Positions 46,541-57,800 of a DNA stretch of 64,000 nucleotides are shown piece by piece (positions within the stretch are counted from its first letter, which is position 1; the number at the start of each line of letters is the position of its first letter). Both the position numbers and the translations under genes were made by a program. The notes below the pieces were generated by a model, which saw nothing but the letters and a program-made list of their open reading frames with translations, had not been told where the DNA came from and did no database searches. Origin of the DNA: Bacteroidales bacterium UBA1184 (GTDB taxonomy: Bacteria; Bacteroidota; Bacteroidia; Bacteroidales; ML635J-15); NCBI GenBank assembly GCA_002310235.1, contig DBYO01000024.1, forward strand, positions 50,898 to 114,897, read 5' to 3'.

Positions 46541-47566
46541 ATGTTTAAAATCGGTAATACCGAATTTAACGACAGGCCTGTATTCCTCGCACCTATGGAG
46601 GACGTTACAGACCCGTCGTTTCGTTATATGTGCAAAAAGTTCGGTGCCGACCTTATGTTCACCGAGTTCATCTCTGCCGACGGACTTATCCGCGAAGCCA
46701 AGAAAACAGTACAAAAACTCGACATTTACGACTACGAAAGACCTGTAGGCACACAAATCTATGGTCATATACCCGAAGCAATGGAAGAAGCCGCACGCTT
46801 CATCAACAATGCCGACCCCGACATTCTGGATATCAACTACGGATGCCCAGTGAAAAAGATTGCTGGTCGTGGTGCCGGTTCGGGAATGATGCGTAACTTA
46901 CCTCTGATGAAGGACATTACCGAGCGCGTTGTAAAGGTGTCGAGGTTCCCTGTTACAGCAAAAACACGTCTTGGCTGGGACAGCGAATCGCTCAATGTGG
47001 AGGAAGTTGCGCTGATGTTGCAGGACTGCGGCATTCAGGCACTCACAATACATGGACGCACCCGAGCACAGATGTACAAGGGCGAAGCCGACTGGACGCT
47101 CATAGGCAAAGTCAAAAACAACCCTGCAATTCACATACCAATCATTGGCAACGGCGACATCACAAGTGGGAAAATTGCTGCCGAACGTTTCAATACATAC
47201 GGAGTTGATGCCATAATGATAGGCCGTGCCGCCATTGGCAGACCATGGATTTTCCGCGAAGTAAAACATTACCTTGAAACCGGCGAGGAACTGCCTATAC
47301 CGACAGTTCTCGAGCGCGTCGACTATGCACGCGAACATCTGCACAAGTCGGTTGACTACAAGGAAGGTATGCGCGGAATTTACGAGATGCGCCGCCATTT
47401 CACTATGTACTTCAAGGCTATTCCAAATTTCAAGGAAACAAGACTAAAGCTCCTCACAGCCAATACAGTTGAAGAAATCGAAAGCTTACTCGACCTCATC
47501 GCCGACAAGTTCGGAAATGTAGAGCTGAACAAAGACGTAGCAAATCAAGGAATTTACGAGGGCTAG
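46541..47566 (+). CDS. dusB: tRNA-dihydrouridine synthase, DusB type
   Basis: 341 residues. A FMN-binding TIM barrel with LAPMEDVTDPSFR at the N-terminus, the catalytic cysteine in INYGCPVKKIAGRGAGS, and TIHGRTRAQMYKGEADW. It reduces specific uridines in tRNA. It lies 6 nt after infB, so it belongs to the same operon. The stop codon sits at the edge of an AGGCTAA repeat. Confidence 0.94.
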   Translation: MFKIGNTEFNDRPVFLAPMEDVTDPSFRYMCKKFGADLMFTEFISADGLIREAKKTVQKLDIYDYERPVGTQIYGHIPEAMEEAARFINNADPDILDINYGCPVKKIAGRGAGSGMMRNLPLMKDITERVVKVSRFPVTAKTRLGWDSESLNVEEVALMLQDCGIQALTIHGRTRAQMYKGEADWTLIGKVKNNPAIHIPIIGNGDITSGKIAAERFNTYGVDAIMIGRAAIGRPWIFREVKHYLETGEELPIPTVLERVDYAREHLHKSVDYKEGMRGIYEMRRHFTMYFKAIPNFKETRLKLLTANTVEEIESLLDLIADKFGNVELNKDVANQGIYEG

Positions 47567-47700
47567 AAGGCTAACAGGCTTGCAGGCTAACAAGGGGAAC
47601 AAGGGGCATGAAGGCTAAAAAGGCATGAAGGCTTTTCCCCCGCCCAGCGTTAAGGCCGTTAAAGGCTTTAATGCCCTTAACGCTTTTGTGGGGGGCAACA
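47560..47700. repeat. AGGCTAAC tandem array and long GC-rich palindrome upstream of pyrF
   Basis: AGGCTAAC/AGGCATGA units run from 47567 to about 47637. An imperfect palindrome runs from about 47638 to 47700, with CCCCCG at one end and GGGGGGC at the other; the inner arms are GCGTTAAGG and CCCTTAACGC. A related palindrome lies at 48674-48730. Confidence 0.75.
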
Positions 47701-47802
47701 GCCTTCTGCTAACCTTTGGGCTGTTTGACTGTTAGCCCTCTTAGCCCGATTGTCCATTGAAATAAAATCCTAAATCTAAAATCTAAAATCGTAAATAATT
47801 TC

Positions 47803-47810
47803 TACTTTTG
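47803..47810 (+). promoter_or_regulatory. -7 promoter element of pyrF
   Basis: TACTTTTG, 21 nt before the ATG at 47832. Confidence 0.6.
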
Positions 47811-47831
47811 TCACATCTAAAAAACATCACA

Positions 47832-48659
47832 ATGAACTACGAACAATTATTCCAGCAAATCAAGCAAAAGAAAAGTTTTCTTTGCACAGGACTCGATTCC
47901 GACATACAGAAACTGCCGAAGCACCTGCTCAATGCAGAATCGCCAATCTTCGAATTCAACAAACAGATTGTCGATGCAACGGCAAAATACTCGGTGGCAT
48001 ACAAACCAAATCTTGCTTTCTACGAAAGCGAAGGTACTGCTGGCTTGAAAGCCCTCGAAAAAACCGTGGACTACATCCGCAGCAAATATCCTGAAATATT
48101 CATCATAGCCGATGCTAAACGTGGCGACATAGGCAACACCTCGAAACTATACGCCCGCGCATTCTTCGAGAAGATGAATTTCGACGCCGTAACAGTCGCT
48201 CCGTACATGGGCGAAGATTCGGTAACGCCTTTCCTACCCTACGACGACAAATGGGTAATACTGCTCGCACTCACCAGCAACAAAGGCTCCGAAGACTTCC
48301 AGATGTTCAACAACGGCAACCGCCGTATGTTTGAGGAAGTGCTTACAAAGTCGCAGCAGTGGGCAGGCAAGGATAAGATGATGTACGTTGTAGGTGCAAC
48401 CAAAGCAGATATGCTCGCCGACATTCGAAAGATTGTTCCCGACCATTTCTTGTTAGTGCCAGGTGTAGGCGCACAAGGCGGTTCGCTCGAGGAAGTAGCC
48501 AAGTACGGCATGAACGACCACTGCGGCCTGCTGGTAAACTCTTCGCGTGGAATTATTTTCGCCGACAGCACCGAAAACTTTGCAAAGGTTGCTGGACAGA
48601 AGGCAGAGGAACTGCAGAAGCAGATGGAAGAGCTGCTGAAGGAGAAAGGAATTGCATAG
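47832..48659 (+). CDS. pyrF: Orotidine-5'-phosphate decarboxylase
   Basis: 275 residues from the ATG at 47832; the open frame upstream overlaps the promoter. The catalytic Lys/Asp motif is DAKRGDIGNT, and the phosphate loop is VPGVGAQGGSLEEV. This is the longer pyrF type found in Bacteroidota and mycobacteria. It makes UMP, the last step of pyrimidine synthesis. The gene stands alone between two copies of a GC-rich palindrome. Confidence 0.95.
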   Translation: MNYEQLFQQIKQKKSFLCTGLDSDIQKLPKHLLNAESPIFEFNKQIVDATAKYSVAYKPNLAFYESEGTAGLKALEKTVDYIRSKYPEIFIIADAKRGDIGNTSKLYARAFFEKMNFDAVTVAPYMGEDSVTPFLPYDDKWVILLALTSNKGSEDFQMFNNGNRRMFEEVLTKSQQWAGKDKMMYVVGATKADMLADIRKIVPDHFLLVPGVGAQGGSLEEVAKYGMNDHCGLLVNSSRGIIFADSTENFAKVAGQKAEELQKQMEELLKEKGIA

Positions 48660-48673
48660 TATATTGCTGTTTT

Positions 48674-48730
48674 TTGCCCCCAGCCATTAATGGCTTTAAC
48701 GACTTTAATGCCCTTAAGGCATGGGGGGCA
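48674..48730. repeat. Second copy of the GC-rich palindrome, downstream of pyrF
   Basis: It shares CTTTAATGCCCTTAA and GGGGGGCAA with 47638-47700, again closed by C-rich and G-rich ends. Confidence 0.65.
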
Positions 48731-48760
48731 AGAAGAAAAAACAGCAACCATATAAACAAA

Positions 48761-48788
48761 AAAAAGGCGGACCGAAATCCGCCTTTTT
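48761..48788. terminator. Bidirectional terminator between pyrF and the giant protease/adhesin gene
   Basis: Arms AAAAAGGCGGA (48761-48771) and TCCGCCTTTTT (48778-48788) around loop CCGAAA. A and T runs lie on both sides. Confidence 0.85.
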
Positions 48789-48806
48789 TAGTTATCCCCT
48801 ACTCAT

Positions 48807-51800
48807 TTACTCCTTTGTAAACTTCAGGTTATGAACCTCTGCACCTGTTGTTACCCTGAGGATATACATTCCAGGAACAAGGTTGCTTACATCAACAGAA
48901 TGAACTGCTTCGCCTGCTACGGAAACAGTCTCGAAGGTCATTTCCCTGCCGCTGAGGTCAACAACAGAGTATGAAACATTGCCTTCGTATCCCGATACCG
49001 TGAATGTTGCAATGTCGCGTACTGGATTCGGGTAGAGCTGAATTTCCATAACCGACATTTCTTCAACATTGTTGCAAAGTTCAACAGTTACCGTAATGGT
49101 ATCTGTAGTTTCGCAATCGCCGTTGCTTACTGTTACCCATACAGGATAATCTCCTGCATACGGATATATATCAGTGTAAGTATTGCTTTCGATTTCATCA
49201 AACCATAATACATAATCATCGGTTTCGATAGACAATATCACTTCTTCATTAGTACAAGCAGTTACATTGCTGAGAGAAATTGTCGGAGCCTGCAATACTA
49301 CTACGTTTACAGTATCTGATGCTGCGCAACCGAATTCGTTGGTTACTGTAACACCATATTCGCCAGCAGTCGAAACTGTTATCGACTGGGTAGCATCGCC
49401 ATTGCTCCATGCATACGAAGCATAGCCTTCGCCAGCATTTATTTCTACAGAAGCATTGCTACATACATCATATTCGTCACCAAGTTCAATTTCTGGTAAC
49501 GGGTTGAATGCAACAGTAACAGCATCGGTAGCAGTACATCCGTGGTCGTCGGTAACTACAACCGAGTAGCTACCTGCCTCGGTAACCTCTATCGAACTTT
49601 CGGTAGCCTCGTTGCTCCATGCATACGATGCGAAACCTGCTGCAGCATTTACTGTAACTGCTGTGCCTACGCAAGCTGTCAAGTCGTCGCCCAAGTCGAT
49701 AGTAGGATTTACATATACAGTTATTGTAGTCGATGCTACATTTGTACCATCAGGGTTCGATACCATAAGCAATACTGGGTAAGTACCAGGCTCGGTGAAC
49801 TCGAAAGTAGGATTCTGTTCATTGGAAGTAGTTGCTCCAAAATACCATGTCCACGACTGCGGATAGTTGGTACTTCCATCTGTGAAGCTTACAGTAAGAG
49901 GAGCACAGCCAGAAGTTGCAGAAGCTTCGAATGCTGCTACTGGAGGAGTGCTGGTAAGACCAACATTAACAGAACCGCTAACTTCGCAGCCGTTATTATC
50001 AGTTACAACTGCCGAATACAGACCGTTAGTAAGACCAGTAATCTGAAGTGTAGTCTCATTGTTATTCCAGATTGTTGAATAAGGAGCTGTACCGCCATTG
50101 ATTACTACTGCTGCAGTACCATCGTGCTGTCCTGTACCAGTTTCATTAGTCGAAGTGAATGTAAGGACTGGCAATTCGTAATGAGTTACCGTTGCCATAT
50201 CGCTTGCAGTACATCCGTGGTTGTCGGTAACAACTACGGTATAGTTACCATCTTCGTTTGCAGTGTAAGTCTGCGAACCAGCAACTCCGTTCCATGTGTA
50301 TGAAACGAAGCCAGCAGTTGCAGTAAGAACAGCTTCAACGTTTGCACAAACAGCAACGTCGTTGCCAAGGCTTACAGTCGGATTAGCATTTACTACCAAT
50401 TCGGTCTGGAAGTTATTTACACAACCAGTAGCGGTGTTTTCTACTGTGAGTGCATAAGTACCTGCATCGGCCAATGTTGCAGCAGAAATTACAGGAGAAG
50501 CAGCCGTAGAAGCAAATCCGTTAGGACCACTCCACGAATATGACAATGTTTCGTTGCTCGATGCTATAAATGTTACCTGTCCGCCTTCGCAAACTGGACC
50601 ATTATTCGAGATTGCAACACTTGGTTTAGCATTTACAACCACATTGGCTGTTGCATTTACTGTACAACCGTTTGCAGGTGTTGCTGTAACAACAAATGCA
50701 CCGGTGTAGTCGGTTGTTGCACTCGGCACTGTGATTGTTGCAGTCGATGCCATGAATCCGTTAGGACCTTCCCACATATAAGTTGCAGGAACGTTGGATG
50801 TTGCAGTGAGCGAAATAGTTCCGCCTTCGCAGTAGGTCAGGTTTCCATTGATATCAACTTCAGGATTGCTTCCGTCGGAGGTTATCGTTATCGATGCCTC
50901 AGCAGTACAGTTTCCTTCGTTGGTTACAACTACTGTATAGTCGCCAGCGGTTGTAACTGTGTAAGCAGCATCTCCAGCAACGCCGTTCCACGAATATGAA
51001 GTACCACCGTTAGCAACAAGATTTATCGAAGTTGTAGAGCAATTCAGGATTGTAGTACCACTGTTGTTGGTAATTGAAGCAACTGGATTTGCATTAACAA
51101 CGACTTCGATTGTTGCATCAACAGAACATCCGTTTGCACTTGTTGCAACAACTGTATAAGAACCACTATTATTAGGTGTTGCATTTGCGATTGTTGGGTT
51201 CTGCATTGCCGAAGAGTATCCGTTAGTACTGCTCCATGCAAATGAAGTAGCATTAGAAGCTGCAGTCAGAGCGATTGTCTGACCAGCACAATAAGCTGCA
51301 GTGTTCGAAACATTCAATGTTGGCATTGCATTTACAACAACTGTTGTGCTTGCAGTTGCTTCACATCCGCTTGCATTCGATACTACCAAAGTATATTCTC
51401 CATCAGCAGCGAGAGTTGCATTTGCAATTGTCGGGTTCTGCTGGGTTGAAGTGAATCCGTTAGGACCGCTCCATTCGTAAGTACCAGTTGCAGTTGTCTG
51501 CAATTCTATTGTTGCGCCTTCGCAGTATGGACCATTGTTAGATGCATTAGCAACAGGATTTGCATTAACGACAACATCCGTCGAAGCTACTGCCGAACAT
51601 CCGCTAGCTGCTGTTACAGTTACCGAATATGTTCCTGCGTAGTTAGCAGTTGCGTTTGCACGAGTTGGGTTAGACGTTGTGCTACTGAAGCCCATAGGAC
51701 CAGCCCACTGGTATTCGGCAGCTATGTCGCTTTCTACCGAAAGTTCGATAGTTTCACCAACGCAATATGCTCCTGTGTTAGTTGCATTGGCTGTTGGAAC

Positions 51801-54800
51801 AGCATTTACAACTACAAAGTCAGCAACCTGCTTACTGTGGCTACCGTCCTGATTTGTAACAGTGAGCGAAACGGTGTAGGTACCTGCATTTTCGTAAGTA
51901 TGGGTTGGGTTCTGAACGTTGGATGTTTGTCCATCGCCGAAGTTCCATGCCCACTGTGTAGGAGTATTTGTCGAAAGGTCGGTGAATGCAACTGGTGTGC
52001 CAAGGCATATTATTGTATTGCCAGCCGAGAAATCAGCAACAGGAGGAGTATTCATTGTTGCAACGTTGACAATAGCAGTAGCTATACATTCGTTTCCGTC
52101 AGTTACGGTAACACTGTAGTTGTCACCTGCAAGGCCATTGATAGTTGCTGTATTGCCGCCGTTCGACCATGCATAACCGAACGGAGCAGTGCCAGTCGGT
52201 GTTACAGTCGCAGTACCATCGGCAACATTGTGTCCAGTTTCTGGAGTCGAAGACGTTACAAGTGTTGTCTGCGGATAATTTGCAACCGAAATGTTGTCGG
52301 TAGCCGAACATTCGTTTGCATTGTAAACGGTTACATAGTAATCGCTAGCTGCTGCAGTGATTGTCTGGGTTGTTGCACCAGTTGACCAGTGGTAGATAAG
52401 ATCTGCACCAGCATCAAGAACTGCTGTTTCTCCCGAACATACTGTCTTGTTTGCACCAAGTTCAACTGTCGGGTTAGTATTTACAACAACTATTGTGCTT
52501 GCATTTGCGTCACATCCGTTTGCATTCGATACTACCAATGTATATTCACCAGCAGCAGCGAGAGTTGCATTTGCGATAGTCGGGTTCTGCTGGTTCGAAG
52601 TAAATCCGTTAGGACCGCTCCATGCATAAGTGCCAGTTGCAGTTGTATGCAATTCGATTGTTGCTCCTTCGCAGTATGCACCAGTGTTCGATGCATCGGC
52701 AGTAGGATTAGTATTTACAACAACTGTTGTGCTTGCGTTTGCAGCACATCCGTTTGCGCCTGTTGCAATAACGGTATATAAACCACCATTATTAGTAGTT
52801 GCATTGGCGATAGTCGGGTTCTGCTGAGTTGAGGTGAATCCGTTAGGACCGTTCCATTCGAACGATGCGGCATTCGAAGTAGCCGACAACGAGATCGTTT
52901 CGCCATCACAATATGCTCCGGTATTCGAAGCAGTTAATGTAGGAGTTGTATTTACAACTACATCTGTGCTTACATTTGCAGCACATCCGTTAGCTCCTGT
53001 TACAACCAGGCGGTAAGTTCCGCCATTGGTTGTTGCGGCATTATCGATTGTCGGGTTCTGCTGAGTTGATGAGAATCCATTAGGACCGCTCCATGCGTAG
53101 GTGCCAGTTGCAGTTGTCTGCAAGTAGATTGTTGCGCCTTCGCAGTATGGACCATTGTTAGATGCATTTGCTGCAGGAGCTGCATTTACAACAACATTTG
53201 TAGTTGCTTCTGCTGCGCATTCGCCAGTGGTTACAACCAATGTGTAAGCTCCAGCATTTGCTGTTGTTGCATTGTCGATTGTAGGATTCTGTTCATTCGA
53301 GGTAAATCCGTTAGGACCGCTCCATGAATACGAAGCAGCATTGGTAACGACAGCAGTAAGTGCAATGCTTTCGCCTTCGCATAATGGATCTACATTCGGA
53401 ATGCTTACTGTAGGAGCATCGTTTACTACAACGCTAGTAGTAGCATTTGCTGTACATCCGTTTGCATTCGATACTATGAGAGTATATGTACCAGCGGTTG
53501 CCAAGGTCGAGTTTGCAATTGTAGGATTCTGCAAGTTTGAAGTAAATCCATTAGGACCGCTCCATGCATACGAACCTGTTGAAGTTGTCTGTAAGGTTAT
53601 TGTCTGACCTTCGCAGTATGCACCAGTGTTCGATGCATTGGCAGTAGGATTAGCATTTACGGTAACAACCGTGCTTGCCTGTGCGGTACAATTGTTAGCG
53701 TTTGTTGCTACTACGGTATAAGTACCGCCGTTTGTTGTTGCAATATTTGCAATTGTCGGGTTCTGTTCTGCCGAAGAATATCCGTTAGGACCGCTCCATG
53801 CAAACGATGTAGCATTAGAAGCTGCCGACAAAACAATTGTCTGACCAGCACAATATGCACCGCCATTCGAAGCGATAACTGTAGGATTTTCGTTTACAAC
53901 AACCACCGTGCTAGCCTCAGCCGAACATCCAGTAGTATTATTGGTAAGGGTTACTGTATATGTACCAGCATTCGAAGCTGCAGAATTGGTAATTGTTGGA
54001 TTTGCAACATTAGAAGTATAATTAGGTCCGCTCCATGCGTAAGTAGTTCCGCCAGAACCATTTGCAGTAAGTCTGATAGTGCTTCCTGCACAGTAAGGAC
54101 CATCGTTCGACGGGTTAAGTGAAGGAAGAGCATTTACAGTAACATCGGTAGTTGCAGTAGTCGAGCAACCGGTAGTATTATTGGTAAGAGTTACTGTATA
54201 AGTACCAGCATTGTCGGCATCGGCATTTGTTATGGATGGATTACGCTGAGTAGAAGTGAATCCATCGGGACCGCTCCACGAATATGAAGTGCCGCCATTG
54301 CCAGTTGCAGAAAGAGCTATTGTTGCACCTTCGCAGTAAGGGCCACCATTTGAAGCAGTCAGCGAAGGAGCTGCATTGATAGTAAGGGTTACCGAAGCTG
54401 TAGCAGTACACGAAGCAGCGCTTGTTACGGTAATTGTGTATGTACCTGCGTTCGATGCAGTAGCGTTAGCTATCGAAGCGTTCTGTGTAGAAGCAGTGTA
54501 GCTGCTAGGACCGCGCCATGCGTATGTTGTTGCACCCGAAACCGTAGCATTGATTTGTGCTGTTTCGCCAGCGCAGTATGCCTGCGGAGCAGTAATCGAT
54601 ACTGTAGGTGCAGCATTTACAGTAATGTAATTGGTCTTGGTTTCGGTATCGGTACCATTGGCATTGCCGGCAACCAAGCTTACAGTATAAGTACCTGCAG
54701 TTGCGTAGGTGTGTGTCGGGTTCTGATCGGTAGAAGTTCCACCGTCTCCGAAGTTCCATGTCCACGAAGTAGGAATATTTGTACTCTGGTCGGTGAAAGT

Positions 54801-57800
54801 TACCGTTGCACCAGCACAAACGCTAGTTGTATTTGCGGTAAATTCTGCTTCTGGAGCTGCTGCCATTTCTATACCTTTTACAACAATGTCATCGATATAT
54901 GCATACGAATTTGTATTAACGTTCTGCGTTCCCCCAATTCCTGTGTTTGATGTCATTATCCATCGTAAGTAAACAGTATTCTGGTTGTTGCATTCTGCAG
55001 GAAGCGAAATCCCTTCAAGTATACCTGATGTCCAGTTAGTCCCACAAACTACAGTTGCTCCAGAAACATCAGTCCATGTGGAATTGTTCAAACTGTACTG
55101 TACCTTGAAATCTCTAGGCGACCGGTTACCGCTTCCGCTCTGTTTTGACCAGAACTTTATGTTTTCGTAACCTGAAGTAGTGAAATTTACTGTCCAATAT
55201 TTTGAATTATTACCATTATTCCAAGTCGTAGCTCTTGCACATTTAGTTGATGCACCATCAGCAGTATAGGATATTGTACCTACGCCACCGTCAACGGTCA
55301 AGGTCTTGGTAAGGTTAGCCTGGATACCAGCATCAGCAGTTGCATCGGCACTTGTTGTCGGGAAGTTCCATTCAACGATAACTTCATAAGGACGGGTTAC
55401 TGTAATGTAGCCAGTCTTGGTTTCGGTGTTGGAACCCTGAGCGTTTGTTACTGTAAGGCTTACAGTATAAGTACCAGGAGTATTGTATACAACTCTTGGA
55501 TTCTGTTCTGTACTTGTTGCTGGAGTACCACCATCGAAAGTCCATGACCATGAAGTAGGCATCTGAGATGAAATATCGGTGAAACTAACAGTTTCCCCTC
55601 TAACAACACTAGTGTTGTCGGCAATGAAATCTGCATCTGGTGCAGAATTACAATCTCCTGTTATTACAATATCGTCAATCATGAATGCAAATGCATCATT
55701 CGACACACATTGTATTGCCAGATATACTGTCTGACCTGAATATGCTGACAAATTGTATGAGTATTCTGTCCAAGTGGTTGTAGCACTAACAGCAGTGTTC
55801 CCGCTAAGTTTTGTAGTAAAACTTGAAGGATTATTATCTGTTGTAGAAAGCAATACATTGAATTTCTCTGTATAGGAACTAGAAATTGCCTTTGCCCAAA
55901 ACGAGAATGTTGCATTTGAACACAATGTAATTGCAGGGGTCATCAAATAGTCATTGTTTGGTGGAGTAGTAGAAGCAAAACACATACCACAACGATTTCC
56001 TCCGTGTGCAGACCAAGCAGTACCGAGAGCTGGATCTGTAGCCGAAGCATTGAAAGCAATAAACGAACCTGTATAACCTGAATTTTCGTAATCAACATCT
56101 TGGATTCCATATGTTCCTGAAGCATCGCCGTCATAAGTTGTCCATGGGTAGAAATTATCTACCTGAAAATCGGCACAAGCCTCGAAATCGAGTGAGAAAT
56201 TCGGAGCATATACATTAATATAACCAGCCACCGTCTTAGTATTGGAACCATTTTCGTTACTTACCGTAAGCGATACTGGGAAACTTCCTGCAGACGAATA
56301 TGTTACAACTGGATTTTCATCAGTACTAGTAGATGGTGTTCCTCCCTCAAAAGTCCATGAACGCGAAGTTACACGACCATTGGATATGTCTGAAAAATTA
56401 ACGCTTCCACCAACAGCTACAGAACGTGGTGCTGCGGTAAAATCCGCTCCTGGAGCCGAAGTTCCATCATAACAAACAAATGGGAATATAAGATATTGGA
56501 AATTAACAACGTCCATCACCTCTGAATATATATACCAATCTCCTTCATAATAAACACATGCGGAATTTATTAATCCATCGTCCGAGTTAGTATAGGTTGC
56601 CAAAGTATCCCCCGAAGCAGGATTACCAGGACGGTCAAATCCTATTGCAAAACCTTCACCAGGAATGTCAATCGGATTATCAAAAATAATATCAATATAA
56701 CCATCACCATTCATTGCATTTTCAAGTGTAGCCATAGATATTGACTTTGATGCAATTACCACGTCAGGATAACCACTAGACAAATTCCACACATTGAAAG
56801 TTGCATTTGCATTTGTACCATTATCTACAATCGGATAAAATCTGAAACCGTTTAGCTTATTGAACGGATTTACAGATGTATACCTTTCCGCCCACGATGT
56901 CATGTTGTATCCGTTAGTTCCAGAAACATAACCATTACCTAGCCCATAAATAGTAGGCGAGCCTACAAATTGTACCAATGTATCACAATGCATACCTGTT
57001 GGAGAAATAACCGTTATGTAATCGGTTATTGTTCCCGAATTTGTTCCATTTGTATTGGTTGCAGAAAGAGTTACATCGTATGTTCCAATGGTATTATAGG
57101 TAATACCTGTCGGTTCCCGATCGGTACTTGTCGATGGAGTTCCGCCCTCAAATGTCCATGAATATGAAAGAGGACTATTTGTAGTATAGTTATAGAAATC
57201 TACAGATCCTCCTTCTAATATAGTAGTCTGCGATGCAGCAAAACCAATTATTGGAGGCTCTGTCGCAAAAGGATCGTAGGCATTACAAGATGTTACTCCT
57301 GAATTTGTTGGGTCAAGCCATGGTTTAAGTCGTTTGTTATCGGCAGTTCCGTTTGACTCCCAGTGATACGAGAATTTTCCGTAGTAGTCGTAGGCTGTTT
57401 GCGCACTACAAGATGCACCACCTCCAGTAAGGGAACCTACTACTAAACCATTGCTATCGAACAGAGGTGAACCAGATGAACCGCCTTCTGTTACACCATA
57501 TCCGTTATCATTCTGTCTCCATTGCAAACACCAGTGAGCATTAGTTGCAGAATTGCTATATGTTCCCTGCGCAGATGTACTATAAGTAGAAATCTTCTTT
57601 ACATCACCTTTTGGATGGTGGATACCTACACCATTTGACGGAGCAGTGTTCGCACGGTTCCATCCATTATAATATGGCTCGTATGTCGCATCTGGTGTAG
57701 TATTGAGTTGCAAAAGCAACAAGTCGGAACCTCCAGTAATACTTCCGCTAGCCTTTTCTGTACAACCAGTAAGTGTTTTATAAGAAGGTTCACTAATATT

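Noticed and set aside
51044..53607. Open frames on both strands across the Ig-like repeats
   Set aside because: They arise from the periodic repeat DNA; only the frame with signal peptide, protease and T9SS tail makes sense.
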